A stretch of DNA of 64,000 bases from Planococcus citri (GCF_950023065.1 NC_088678.1:62464460-62528459); one strand, 5' to 3'; numbered from the stretch's first letter, positions 36,206 to 49,302 are shown. Numbers and translations are program-made. The notes: generated from the sequence alone by a model not told the origin.

Positions 36206-39200
36206 ACCTATTTGGGGTCGTGGTGTGAGAGACGAGAGCATTAGGAATCAAAAAGGGTATCTATTTATCATCGTTCTTTTTGTACCTACTTTTTAAAATG
36301 TTTCCTATTGATCATATTTGACATTTTTTTAAAAATGTTTTCTTATCAGCTCCACATTGAACTTTTTTAAACGAAAAAAATAAAATAAAAAATTATCTTA
36401 CCTAGATTTTGTTTGCGATGAAGTAATATTATGTATTCTTTTAGTTTGTAGGTATGTTTTCTTTGTTAAAAATGTCTTGTTGAAATCCTGTTTTTTTTTA
36501 TTGATGATTTAATATTTTTTGATGTTACCCTTACTATGCGATCGAATTCCTTGAGCTTCAGCACTCCCTAAACCGGCACATTATTTAAATATTTGATTAA
36601 AAATCAAATTAAAGAGAATGACGCCGACGGCGGAAGCAAAACGTTATTATAGGTACCTTACCTACCTAAGTTAACTTCGCTCAAATTAGAAGAGGGTCCA
36701 GTTGCTTGAGCTGTAGCGTTCTCTTGGGATTGTACTACTTCGAATAGGACACTTCCGAAAATAAGGCACACTACATATAAACTTCATAATTATTATGGCT
36801 CATTTACCAAACGCAGCAGTAAAATACTACAAAATTGGCAAAAAAATTCGATACGAGTGTAAAAAAGTAGGTAAGCTTTAGCTGATTGTTGGACGTTAGT
36901 TTACGTTATGCGCAATTGCGCACCAAGAATACTAATCAAAATAATTATGTGCTCGATGTACTAATTGAAAATTTTTTCAAAAATAATTTCAACAACACGA
37001 GTAAAAAGCATCAGCCAAAAAGCACTTTTTGAAAATATTTTTTAAAAAACAATATGAAAAAAAAAGTCGTAATAACGATAGTAAAAAAGGTCATCTGGCA
37101 GTTCACAAGTTGAGCAAAAATAAAACTTGACGAAAGTAAATGCCTTTAATTGGCCAAAAAATGAAAAACACAAAAATCTACACCGCTAACAGAGGATTTT
37201 TTATCAAGTCATAAAATGTTGGATGGAAATCGGACTGAAATATGAGATTTTCATTTTGGAAAAAAAGAAGCATTTTACCACTTGGGCCCAATCGGATGCT
37301 GGAATATAGCGTAAAAATTAATTTAAAGAGAAACGACGAGAATAGTAAACAAAAAAAAATACAAATTCATCTGCAAGTTCAGTCTGTCTTTCTATGTTCA
37401 TCTTCATATTCTGATTAAGTGGTAAAAAACTTTTTTTTTTTCAAAAGGAAAGAAAGTTCTATGCGTAATTCAAAATTGTATGATTTGCAAAGCTATGCTT
37501 ACAAAAATCGTATCCCTGCGTATTATAATGCAGGGTACACTTATTAAATGTAAATGTAACTAGGGATCTACTTACTTTTTTATTGGACGCCTCTATGATA
37601 TACGGTTTATTTATTTCACTTTTTAGGTAGGTAAATTTCTGAATTTGTTCCTAGCGCAGATGGGTAGGTACCACCTCTACAACAACTCACGATTTAAGGG
37701 ATTGATCAAATAGGCCAAATTATAAAGAATTGGGATATGATTTATCCGCTAAATTAATTTCTTTATTTTTTCCATGTAAATAAATTCACTAAGCCTTTGA
37801 ACATTATCTTGAGCATTATTGATGTCTTTTTGATCATCCCAGACAAGCACAAACAATTGAAAAAAACATCATGAAAGTTATAAAAAATATGTAACTTAGG
37901 TATTTACTCTTCTCGAACCATGTATGTACCATACTGCAATCTCCATTTTCACTGCTTCGTCAAGTCACCCATCACTTGACTTTTCACAATTTTTTTCGCA
38001 ATTAAATTATATTATCGATAAACATATTATGCGATTTGTTGTGTTCGCAAGTTTTATTTTCTCCCCGTACCTAACATATGTATATTGGAGATTAATTATG
38101 AAAAATTGAAAAGCATCTTACTCAAATAAGGGGCAAACCTTATTGAGTAATCTACTATTGACTTCTATTTGGTACTGATTAACTTCAATAAAAATTCATT
38201 AATTAGCAAAAGTTTACATCTATCACATTTTCTTTAGCTCGTTTCAATTATTTTCTCATAATCGAAGAATCGTAATAAGTTCAGTAGGTACCTAATACCT
38301 ATGTACCTAACACGATGATGTGGAAGTTTTTACGCAGTTTTCTCCTGTTGAAAATACCTAACTACACTAATACCTGAGTATCAGGGATATTTTGTTGTAG
38401 AATATATTTCAAATTTCTAAAAATATTTCAATTTCAAATGATTTTTCGGTAGACCTAGTACACACAAATATTTTATTGAATTCGAGAAAAGCAGAAATTC
38501 TTACAAGGAGATTTTTCCAATCGGTACAAAAACCTTTGAACCAGAAATAAATAAATTGAAAGATGACTGCAGAATACACCAACAGCAAAAATTTCAAGAG
38601 GTGAAATTATTTTTAGATTTATGACAAATGTTTGCAAAATTCAAATTATGTATACAGGGATGATACATGCAGGATCTTGTGTTTTTTCTGTTAAAAGTTG
38701 AGCTCTTGAGGCCATTGATAGGACCCTCTCGGAACAGGTTTTTAGGAGGTAGTGGTATTCTTGATATTGTTTTTGGACCTGGATACAAAAAAATCACCCA
38801 AAGAAATAAAATAAAAATTGTCTTAACCTTATTGCTTGCTGTTTCAGATTGTGTACATATTATGTCAGGACAGGTTAGGACTTTGGATTGCTTTTATTTT
38901 TAAAAACTTCAAAATAACAATCCATATTAAGACAATAATTAATTATGATAGTTTTATTTCCAAGTATAAGAAACTGCATTTTACCTACTTATTTACAAAA
39001 CAGTTGATTTTCAATTATTTTAATCTAATACCTAACCTACTTGAAGAAGGGTAGATTTTGAAAGATTTTGTAAATCAAGTTGTAAAAAATTGCAAAATAG
39101 GGTAAAATATGCTCAAAACATGTCAAATAATACTTAGAGTTAATAACCTGAAAATATGATGTACATATAGGTACTTATTTATGTCAATTTTGAATGTTTT

Positions 39201-39560
39201 TGAGGTAAAGCAGGTACTCATACCTACCTATGTAAAATATGCTCATACAAATCAGGCTCATTTAAGTTCAACTCGTAAATCGAAATTTATTGTACCTACA
39301 TATGATTCGCAAAGGTATTATTGATATTATGCAATGCGTAATTGCTTACAAAAATATTATTCCTGCTTATAATGTAGGGTAGGTACACTTATTAAATGTA
39401 AATGTAACTAGGTATCTACTTACTTCTTTATTTAAAAAAAATGAAAAAATGGATGCTGATGTTGTCTAATAATGTTAGTGCAGGTTCATATAAGAGCCAA
39501 TTTTGCTTTAGTGTTAAAGCTTATTCATGATGAAGATAAACAATAGTAGATTTCGCCCTA
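36205..39560. other. Intergenic DNA with a few short duplications
   Basis: No gene recognised. A 90-bp segment near 37500 (AATGCAGGGTACACTTATTAAATG) recurs near 39360, and CATGAAAGTTATAAAAAATA at 37872 matches 30842. The frames at 38594-38903 have no splice or family support. Confidence 0.5.
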
Positions 39561-39636
39561 GGACATATAGGACTTAAGTCCACAACGATGTTCTTACCCA
39601 GCAACCACTCCAGAGCATATTTTTTTTGCGCTCCTT

Positions 39637-40321
39637 TCATGTATACTTTAGTGGCGTTTCATTCCATGCGATTCTGTGAAGGTTGTCCTTAAGCCATAAA
39701 TTATAAAACTGTACATCTTTGTCCAATTTCTTGAATTCATAGGGCGATAAAATGGTTATGTTTGTTACAGTTTCTTCAAGGTTTCTAGATACAATCGCAA
39801 TTTCTTTAATTATGAAGTTGGCGAGATTGTCACAATACGTCTACAAGTGAAAAAAAAACTGATTGAAATATTTCATAGCTGATAGCAATTCGTATGTACG
39901 TAGTTATGTTTTAATTAAAAATTATTTACCTGCATATTCACAATAAATTCCCTCTGCAGGATACTAGTAGGTGGCATAAATATTCTTAGCTTTGTTATTG
40001 GTCTGCTGTATGGAAGTACTGATGAATTGTCAGACAAACCAAAGCCTCTGGACCCTCTTCCAGTAGACAGCAATTTCTATTTCAAAAAAACATTAAAAAT
40101 TTTAATTTTTCAAAAATGGGTAGGTAGGTACTTATTTTGTTAATTTACAAAATAGATAAATTAAGTTGAACTTACAATTGCCTGACATAATGTCGGATGA
40201 TAAATCCGTTCAACAATGAGCTGCGCTATTTTATCTCCCTTACAAAAGGTGAGTAATTGATTGGAAAAATTAAACATGATAACGCAGACATTACCACGAA
40301 AATCTGCATCAATTACACCTC
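39637..40321 (-). CDS. dUTPase-like protein, C-terminal half (three exons) with extended tail
   Basis: dUTPase hydrolyses dUTP to dUMP and diphosphate. Exons on the minus strand: 40321-40176, 40076-39930 and 39840-39637 (stop), all with AG/GT borders (donor GTAAGT for the first) and matching phases; 165 residues. Motif III reads GGVIDADFRGNV with the catalytic Asp; the Tyr that packs under the sugar in most dUTPases is Phe here. Motif IV is GDKIAQLIVER; motif V is STGRGSRGFG. In ordinary dUTPases motif V ends the protein within about 5-10 residues; here about 103 residues follow, starting LSDNSSVLPYSRPITK. Motifs I and II were not found; the first exon expects one base from an upstream exon. 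A 40.38-41.8 kb insertion-like segment lies just upstream. Could be a working paralogue with altered N-terminus or a 5'-truncated gene. Confidence 0.75.
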
Positions 40322-40384
40322 CTGTGTAAAAAACAAAATTGATTTCTCAGATTTTCACAACTTTTTTTTGCATTTGAGTGTGAT

Positions 40385-41810
40385 ATAGTGTAATATGCCT
40401 TCACCCTCTAGGTGGACATTCTCGGAAAGATTACCTGGTTAGGGGAATCGTCGTAACGTGGGAACTATCGGTGCATAAATTATTATGCACGTAAATCACT
40501 TGATACGTGTATCTTTACACAATACACCCGTTTTGTACATAAATCTGTCAATCATGTACAAAAGGGGTGAGCTCAGATCTTCAGGATCGTGGCTTCTCTG
40601 TATGAGAACTCGCCCACGAGCCTCACTTGTTTTCTATCGTCTGCAGCGTAAGGTATCAAGTGGCATTGTGGTCACATAGTGTCGAATTTAACGTAAAGTC
40701 TCCCGATGAGACACTTAATTCGTGTTTATTCCACTTTAAGCGTGGTAATTATGTCTAAATTGTTGAATAATTCGCCGATCGGGTAATTAATGCAATTACT
40801 CTTCGTATCGTTCGCGTTTACCTAATTATCTCCTTTTGCGGCTACCTAAGATGATTCCGGACATCTATAAGGTAGAGCGTGTGTTACGTGTGTCTCTTCG
40901 TAAAGCAGCCACCGACAGCCACTATTATTGGGGTAGGCTAAGGGAAAGAGGTGGTGTGACAATGAGCAGTGTTTGGTAAGTTTTACTTACATGGTGGTGT
41001 CTCCACTCATTAATCTTAAGTTAGCACAATTAACCGATATTATTATGCATACTCGAGCCTAGGACATAGATCCAGCCTCGTATGATGGTATATTGTTTGA
41101 TACCTATTTCGCCTAACTATGCCTATTTCGATAGGTATGGATGTTCCTGCGAACTACATGATCTGCAACAATCTTAGGGCACTGATCCTAGATTGATATA
41201 TTGTCAAGAAGGTCGAGAATAATATAATTAATTTATTAATTATAATTAGATTGATGTCTTTTAATACAATAAAGAGTAGCACGAGAATAATGATGTTAGG
41301 TGTTCATTTCATTATTATTCTAACCTTTAGTTGTTTTCGTTAATATTGGATCGGATACCCATGTCTAGTGACATTAGGAGACATAGGCTAAATTCAACCC
41401 CCTTAGGTAGTTTCTCATGTAACCCCCCTTTTAAGCAATCACGATTATCTGAATCATCCTATCCTAGTAATTCTCACTCTAACGATAACAAGTGTTTTGG
41501 TGAAAAATTGAAGGGAAAAAATTTAAGATTAAAAAAACCTTGAATAACTCACCGTCAACACCTATGAATTTATTCAGTGAGATACTAGATCGCATAGAAA
41601 CTGAATCGTACACTGCGCCTACACATCAAACGCAGTAGGCAACTTATTTTACACAAATGCGAGGTACATGTAAATTGTTTTAAGATGCATCAGGTTTCAA
41701 TGACCTAAGTTGTGCTAGAATGCACCTCCATAAGAATACATGGGTGTTTTACTTTGCATCCTGTTTTAAAGTGTTGATTTTGTTCCAAAATCAACTATTG
41801 CATTCTACTA
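40385..41810 (+). mobile_element. Possible LTR-retroelement fragment
   Basis: This stretch has more even base composition than its surroundings and its sequence is not repeated in the window. A frame at 41361-41543 starts MSSDIRRHRLNSTPL, is Ser- and basic-rich, and after a frame change continues STPMNLFSEILDRIETES, which could be a gag-like start after an LTR and leader. No reverse transcriptase, no second LTR and no secure termini are present. Treat as a guess from composition. Confidence 0.25.
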
Positions 41811-41820
41811 ACAATAAAGA

Positions 41821-43380
41821 TCAATACTTCAGTTCAATCCTTGCTTTGCTCAGATTGCCCCTCATTGGTTCTGCAGGGTGTCCAGAACGTTGTGTGTGAG
41901 AGAGGGGGGGTGATAAGGCTGCAATTACACCAGGCCCAGATTTTTTCCAAGATCCCAGGGAAAATTTTGAGGCCTCATAAAAAAAATAAACGAGCTTCCA
42001 CAATAATGTGAATTCCATATGGAAATGGGCCTATGGCAGAGGTGGATTCAGATGGTATGGGGTTACACTTATGAAACCTCGCCCTCCATTTTTTGAAATT
42101 TCGGAGTTTTCAGAAAAATTATCATTTTTATTGTAGGTACCTAGTATAAAAAACAACAATAAAAAGAAATGTGATAAAATAATAAAGTGTCGTAGGTATG
42201 CCTATTGTACATATGTACGTCTATACCTACTTTGTATTACTACGTGCACTACTTGTTATTGCGATTACTTATTCAATTACTTACCCCGGCTATAGGATTT
42301 ACAAGTTCACGCACAACACATAATAAATTATCATACCAAATCGTGTAAACGAATATATTGTCACAAATGACTCTACTTATCAAACCGACTCGGAGTTTTA
42401 ATGGGAATTTAAATTATACAAAAACTCTTAAACTGTGGGCCGGAGCTCACGAGATTTAAGTACACATTAACTTGGCAATCTGATAACTTGCAAAAACGAA
42501 CTACAAGTTGATCCAGGTGCGAAAGAAGCTGGAAGGCTCATTTGGCACCTTGACCATGTCATTGTAATTTGTAACCAACTACACCACAGATTGGTGGTGG
42601 AAATATTAAACTACTCTTTTGCATATTGTTGTTACCATTAAGGCATATCCGTCTAACAAATGCTCAAGATAACGTTTGGTTTACGGATAAAAATAAAGAA
42701 ATATGAGGATTAGAATAAATAAGAAATATGTAACCCAGTGTGTAAAAACAAAAACAATTAAAAAATCACGTCAGTCTAATGATTTTCCTCATGGCGTAGG
42801 TTGGAATGCTCTTTGATCCGTCTCTATATAACACGTAGGTGACATAGGTAGTTTTGTGATACTGTCAAAAGTATTTATATTGATGGTTCTGTTTTTGAAA
42901 ATTATTTGTGTACAACGCCAAAAAACATCTTAATTCCAAGTTAAGTAGAAACTGGATTCGCTATTCGAAGAATCATTGTATCATCGTTCACTATGGCTGA
43001 ACTGATTTTGATGAACGATATCTCGAATCTCGATAGAAAGGGGTTAAAATGTAGATGTGCAGGTTCATGTTAAAAGTTCAAAAAGTTGTTCTGAAAGTTC
43101 AAAAAAAGCTCAAAAATCGATTATGCCATATTTAGTGGGAAAGGTATACTTACACAAAAGAACAAGAAAGAAATCAATTTGAAATTTTTTATGAAAATCG
43201 TTACCATACTCCACAAAATGATGTTTGTTATTCCACTTCTATCCATATCTGAAATCAAAACATTCCATTTACCCCAAGTAGCAACTTAAATATTAATAAT
43301 AGGTAGTTTAATAAAACATTAACTTGCAGTGCTAAATCTTATGAAATATTCATATTTCAACGTAAAATCCTATAAGGGTA
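41821..43380. other. Intergenic DNA, nothing recognised
   Basis: AT-rich with no supported exon, repeat family or RNA gene. The frame at 41821-42018 on the minus strand has no features. Confidence 0.5.
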
Positions 43381-43382
43381 GA

Positions 43383-43943
43383 GGCACCAAATATGGACCA
43401 CTTTTTTTTGGAGGATTGCCACTTGAAAACTATAGGAGGTAGAAACCTCCACAAAGGCTTAAAATGAAGTTCCATCCTTCCACTAACACTGTACAAAACT
43501 TCAGGGGTGAAGGGCAATTTTAAGTATGTTTTTTTTATTGTTGAGTGATGAGTGTGAAAATGACAGTTCAAAATTTTGGACGCCTAATATGGGCCACCTA
43601 TAAAATTTTAAAATAAACATACTTTCACATTTTTCAAAATGTTATAGGTATTTATTTGTAGAAATGAACAAAAAACTTATTCTAAGCAGTTCAGGTTAAT
43701 TTTGAATATTTTTTTTTTAAATTGTTGAATGACAAGTGTCAAAATGACAGTTCAAAATTGTGGACGCCTAATATGGACCACCTAAAGAATAATTTCAAAA
43801 TAAACATATTTTTACGTTTCAAAACATCATATTTATTAGTAGAAATGAACAAAAAAAAGTATTTCAAGCATTCCCTTTTTCAGCGGCTGTAAAAAAATGA
43901 GTAAAAAAATTCAATATCACAGGTGGTCCATATTAGTGCACCC
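43383..43943. mobile_element. Inverted-repeat element with iterated TATGGACCAC word
   Basis: Left end GGCACCAAATATGGACCAC and right end GTGGTCCATATTAGTGCAC are inverted. Inside, GTCAAAATGACAGTTCAAAAT..GGACGCCTAATATGG(A/G)CCACCTA is present twice in direct order (about 43555 and 43737). A further TGGTCCATATTGCAGACTAG lies outside at 44270, so the true right end might be there. Confidence 0.55.
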
Positions 43944-44689
43944 CATAAAAAAAAACTTTGCACCAAAAATTTCTGTACATACCCTCAGTTTTAGCAAAAA
44001 CTGATCACTTCAGCAGAAACTACATCCTTTTTTGATATTATAAACATCAATGACATTTAGAAAATTACACCACATATATACTTATTTTAATAAAAGTTGG
44101 AAAACACACTAAAAAAATTGTTTAGTGTCTCAAAACAGTTTTTTGTAGATTTCTCAGCGAGTTTTGACTTAACAGTTGTAATTTTTGTCTCATTCGTTTT
44201 TTTGGTGAAAAATACATCAGAATACATTTTTTCCTGACAGATTGCGCTAATTACCAACGAGAACGGGCGCTGGTCCATATTGCAGACTAGTCCATGAAAT
44301 GTTTTGACCAAAAAATGAATAATTTTCAAATTTTTTTAGGCATCTTACCTACATTCCTTTTTGCAGGGGGGAGGGAAGGTGTTTGGGATTGGGATTATTA
44401 TACACACACGCAGAGAAGGTTGATTTGATTTATCAGGTTGATATTTTGGGTTTCAAAAGGGTTGCCTGTTATTTTTTCAAATTTTGCAGACCTCTGTGAG
44501 AGACCAAGTGAGGGGGTTTTCTTGAAAAAAGAAATTATAGGTAGGTACCTATTCAGAAAAATTCAGACACAAAAATGGTAAATTTTCATACCTTGAAATA
44601 TGTAATAATTTACGTTTTAGAGAAATTAATGTTTTTTTAAAAAAATTACCTTCCAAACACCATGATAAAAGAGAAGTGAACGAAGATTT

Positions 44690-44945
44690 CGGTACCACAG
44701 ATTTATACGTAAACAGCTGCTTCTTCCTTTAAAAAATTGATCATACAAGTTTTTACCTCGAGAAGAATTCGCTCAGTCGAGAGAGGTCGAGACAAAAGTG
44801 TCAATAAACTCAATAAATTGTTCTATAGATACAAATAAAGCACAGACTGAAAAACGTTTTTGGACTAAAGGGGACGACATAAGCGTATGCTTAAAGTCTG
44901 TAGACTGATCGACACTGTCATAAGCATATCTTGATTTTCACATTT
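44690..44945 (-). pseudogene. Broken duplicate of the 50.4-50.7 kb exon
   Basis: Nearly identical to 50430-50675 on the same strand. It differs by a 4-bp insertion (ATACGTAAAC against ATAAAC) and a 9-bp insertion near 44786. The 4-bp insertion shifts the frame in the region encoding EEAAVYKS. The downstream splice donor and second exon are not duplicated beside it. Confidence 0.75.
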
Positions 44946-45216
44946 GGTTTCAATTATTCTGTAACCTAAACACCACCCGTACGAAAGTAATAATAAATAA
45001 AATCTAAAATCCAATAATAAAAATTTAGGGTGTAATAATCTTGTAATTATAAACACCCAAAAAAAAAACTTACTTATCAGAATTTTTTGCTGCGTAATTT
45101 AAATTGTTATCGTATTACAGTAGGTACATATACGAGTAATGATTGACGAGTTAATAAATTAAAAACATGACGGTAGGTAAGTATAGCTAGGTTTATATTT
45201 CTAGGTCATCATTATA

Positions 45217-45691
45217 CAGGGTGGCCAGAAATATCGGGTACCCCTAAAAAAATTTTCTAACTAAATACTTCGGTTGGTCACAGTGAATGATAATGATGAT
45301 AACACATGATTGGTTGTTGGACTGGAGAGATAACATTCCACCAATCATATGCATCTATTTCACGTCCCGTACGGAAAAATACTATGGTTAACTATAGTAT
45401 TTTCGCGAACTATAGTTAACTATAGTAAACATGAATTTTTTTTTCAATATTTTGGGCAATTTATTGGCTTACAATGAACAATTTATCAGTGCAATGATAA
45501 ATTGTGTGTTTTCAGGCATTGTAAGCCAATAAATTGTCCAAAATATTGAAAAAAAATTCATGTTTACTATAGTTAACTATAGTCGCGAAAATACTATACA
45601 GTTAACCATAGTATTTTTCCGTACGGGGTTGCCAACCTATATTTTTAATGAAAAACTTTCTTAGGGGTACCCGATATTTCTGGCCACCCTG
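45217..45691. mobile_element. TA-flanked 475-bp foldback (hairpin) element
   Basis: TIR CAGGGTGGCCAGAAATATCG at the left and its complement at the right, each bordered by TA (45215-45216 and 45692-45693). The interior is a near-perfect hairpin: ATTTATTGGCTTACAATG against its complement at 45517, with GTTAACTATAG repeats in both arms and a loop at about 45475-45515 around AATTTATCAGTGCAATGATAAATT. Mariner/Tc1-type target choice is implied by the TA, but no transposase is present. Confidence 0.85.
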
Positions 45692-46068
45692 TAGCATATA
45701 CCTACTTACCTACATGGACAAAGGGGAAGAAGAGCGATACACTTACAGAATGTTGATTCCCCAATTTTGATCACATTATGCATGCGAATTATCTATCAAG
45801 CGAAATTATAATTAGCGGAATCTACTGTATGTATGTACATATTTATATTATGTATAGGAAGTGTATATGTAGAATGATGCTCTTACAGCTCATCTTCAAT
45901 TCCCCCTTTGCCGTTTGAAGAATGAATTCAATACTTACATGAGGAAAATATAAAAATTAATGATAAAAAAAACAACAAAAACCAGAATAAATTCAATACT
46001 TACGTGATGAAAATATGAAAATAATTGATAAAAAAAACAAAAAAACAAAGTGTGATACAACCATTTAA

Positions 46069-48461
46069 CCCTTAAACACCCAAGCAAATCCTGAGATGTT
46101 ATGAAAAAATGCTTTCAATTTCCTGAATAAGATCATCACAAGTATCACTTTTACTCACAGTTCACCCCCCAGCCCCTTGAAGCCACCTCGATAATGATGG
46201 ACTTATTTATTTGATTATTGTCAAAAATCGAGGAAGCAAAAAACTCGATTGGGTCAATCTTGGAACTGAATGATATAGTTTCATTAGATGTAATGAATGA
46301 GTGAAAGCATAATTCCAAAGAACACCTCATCCCTTCTTGGGGGGCAAACATTGATAAAAGTTGGTATAAAATACAGGGACCCATGTCCAATTTTTGGATG
46401 AACATATTGATGGTTGAGCTTTCACAAAATGAAATTAAGAAACGAGTGTGCATGGTGGACCAGAGCGATTTTTAAAAAAGAAAATTGCTTGAGCAGAATT
46501 CGTTGTTTCCAATCATGATATTTCATGATGTAGAACTTCACTATCTCTATGATCGAGGAGGGATAGTGACCTCTTCATGAATGCTTCAACATTATGAAAA
46601 AAGCTTTTCAAAGTGGTAGATAAGCCTATTTTGATACTTCTGCAGAAAAACATTCGTACCACTAACCTTTTACAGGATGTAACTATTTGTTGACAAATAT
46701 CGAGAAAGAATATCAACTCCAGCAGGAATTTCTCAAAACATACAAAAGTTCAGAGTTGTGGTTGAACAACAGTCGAAAGCTTTCTACTGAATTTCAAATC
46801 CCCTGAATCCTGTAGTCATAAGCTAGACACAATCTCATGATTGTAAACGACGACTTCTGCTCGTGCAATTTTCATGATGTAGAACTACATTATCTATGAT
46901 CGAGGAGGGATAGTGACTTCTTCATGAATGCTTGAACATTATGAAATGCCAGGGAGTGCTGCAATTTGACTGTGTAAAGCTTTTCAAAGTGGTAGATAAA
47001 CCTATTTCAATATTTCTGCAGAAAAACAATCGTACTGCTAACCTTTGTAGGATGTAAGATGTAACTATTTGGTGACAAATATCGAGAAAGAATATCCACG
47101 GAGTGATAAACAGATTTGATGGGTGGATTGTAGATTATCTGAACTTATGTGCCGTTAAGAGCATCTGTGTTCCTTTCAATTCTTGTTTCTGTCATTTCAC
47201 GCCTACTTGATACTATTTCCCATATTATGTACTCTGCGTATTCATGCTCTGTTTTTTCGGGTTTTTATCGAGACAAGCGAATCAAATTTTCAAAAAATCG
47301 CTCTGGTCCACCATTTTCACACCTTTCATGATTTCATTTTGTGAAGGGTCTACCCCCATGTAAAAAAATACTACTAGTACAAAAAATCACTAGTAGTGAT
47401 TTCGTCATTTTTACCACTAGTAAATTCATGATTACAAATAGTTTTATACTATTGGTAAAATTAAATCACTAGTAGTAAAAGTGACGAAATTACTACAAGT
47501 TTTTTAAAATTTACTAATAGTGTGAGACATTGTATTGTAAATCTTTTCTATGTGATGATGTTTTCATGATTTCAGTAGCACACATCCGTGAAGCACTCAT
47601 TCTCACCCCCTCAGCTCCAAAAAATTATTTTTTCAGTTTTACATCATCATATTGATGATAGAGACAATTTCTTAAGAATTTGCCTTATAAAGAAACCGCT
47701 CGATACTTTATCTAAGAGTATTGAAATGGCATACTATTTACTATTTTACTATTAGTATTTGAAAATACTAGTAGTTTATCAGAGAGAGCAGCAATGCTTT
47801 TTCTTATAAATGATGCGATCTTATTAGTGTCAAAATTCAATCAATGATTCAAGCAACTCACTGCCATTCAAACATAAACTAGTAGTGAAGCACTAGTAGT
47901 AAAATAAAGATACTTGTAGTCCGTTTCAAAAATTACTGGTATTTTCATCAACTAATAGTGGAATAGTATTCGTAATATTGCATACTTGTAGTAAATATTC
48001 CAAACTACTAATAAATTTGGAAAAACTAATAGTTTTTTTGAAAAAACTACTAGTATTTTTCAAAACTAATAGTATTTTTCAAAACTAATAGTATTTTTTT
48101 ACATGGGCCATCAATATGTTTATCCAAAAATGGGACATGGTCCTATTATTTTATCCCAACTTTTTTCAAAATTTGCCCCCCCCCCAAAAAGGGGTGAGGT
48201 GTTCTTTGGAATTATGCTTTCACTCATTCATTACATCTAATGAAACTATATCATTCAGTTCCAAGATTGACCCAATCGGGTTTTTTGCTTCCTCGATTTT
48301 TGACAATAAGTTAATCAAATAAGTAAGTCCATCATTATCAAGGTGGCTTCAAGAGGCTGGGGGGGTGAACTGTGAGTAAAAGTGATACTTGTGATGATCT
48401 TATTTAGGAAATTGAAAGCATTTTTTCGTAACATCTCAGGATTTGCTTGGGTGTTTAAGGG
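46069..48461. mobile_element. TTAA-flanked element with long inverted repeats (piggyBac-like, non-autonomous)
   Basis: Bordered by TTAA at 46065-46068 and 48462-48465. Ends start CCCTTAAACACCCAAGCAAAT and are inverted copies for about 370 bp plus a further stretch (46400-46470 against 47295-47350). TTAA duplication with CCC ends is the piggyBac signature. The interior has a direct repeat about 360 bp apart (46520-46735 against 46880-47110; GATCGAGGAGGGATAGTGAC). The paired frames 46151-46453 (minus) and 48116-48322 (plus) are the arms read in each direction. No transposase found. Confidence 0.8.
47355..48107. mobile_element. Element nested in the TTAA element, iterated ACTAGTAGT words
   Basis: Ends CCCATGTAAAAAAATACTA and the inverted TTTTTTTACATGGG. 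It interrupts the right arm of the surrounding element, whose left arm runs through uninterrupted (CAACCATCAATATG on the complement of about 46410). Inside, ACTAGTAGT, ACTAATAGT and their complements recur some twenty times. Confidence 0.8.
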
Positions 48462-48894
48462 TTAAAGAAATTATGAAAAGAGTATATACATATTTGTAGG
48501 TAGTCTACCTACGTAATATAATTATGTTCGATTCACGAATACAGGATAAACTATACCATTAGGTAGGTACCTAGACCTACTTATATGTATACAATAAAAA
48601 ATTTAGATTATGAAAATTCATATTCGAATGGAGACCACTTTCTGGATGGGAAACGAAAGGGTTGGAAAGTTACAGATCGTAAAAATCCAAGTTTTTCTGG
48701 TTTTTAAAAATGAAAAAACTCCTTTGAAATTCAGTAGTTATTCAATCTATCGTTTTCTGTTTCGTATTCAGCGAGACAAATAACCCTGAACTGGACTCCT
48801 CAAATAATCATTTATCCTGATTTTATAACAGTACCAGTAGATACCTAAATTGAAACACAAACTAATTAAATTAAAGCTTTTGCAAATGCTGAAT

Positions 48895-49215
48895 CTTGTT
48901 AGGTAGCAATTTTTGACTAAGCAACTTGAAGAAAATTTAAATTGAAAAAATTTTCAAAACCTCCAAGACGTTTGTTCAAAATAAATTTTTTGTGAGAAAA
49001 TTTTATGTATATTTTGAGTTGGTTAATCGTACGTATTACCTGCAGGCCTGTCCTTGCTGAATAAGTGAACATTTATTTCTTTGTGAAAACTTGGTGTGGA
49101 GGTAAATAGGTAGGTACATAAGTATATTAAACAAACCTCCACCAGTGCTCCAAACTTCTAAAATTTAATTTAAAAAAAAAAGGATAAGATCCCAGTAGCT
49201 ACCAAGGTGCGAGGT
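48895..49215. repeat. Segment duplicated at 50785-51255
   Basis: AGCAACTTGAAGAAAAT, TTTCAAAACCTCCAA, GAAAACTTGGTGT, AAACCTCCACCAGT and GATCCCAGTAGCTACCAAGG occur in the same order in both places. Together with the exon copy at 44.69 kb this shows local segmental duplication between 44 and 51 kb. Confidence 0.7.
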
Positions 49216-49302
49216 CATCCCTTATCAAAAGAGGGGAAAGCCTCACACTTTCACCTAGAATTGGAAGCTGCAATGTACATATATAAAATACAAGCAAAAT
49301 TA

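Noticed and set aside
38594..38903. Overlapping frames on both strands near 38.6-38.9 kb
   Set aside because: Neither shows a recognisable domain or consistent splice sites with neighbouring exons.
46151..46453. 100-codon minus-strand frame similar to a plus-strand frame at 48116-48322
   Set aside because: Both are the inverted repeats of the TTAA element.
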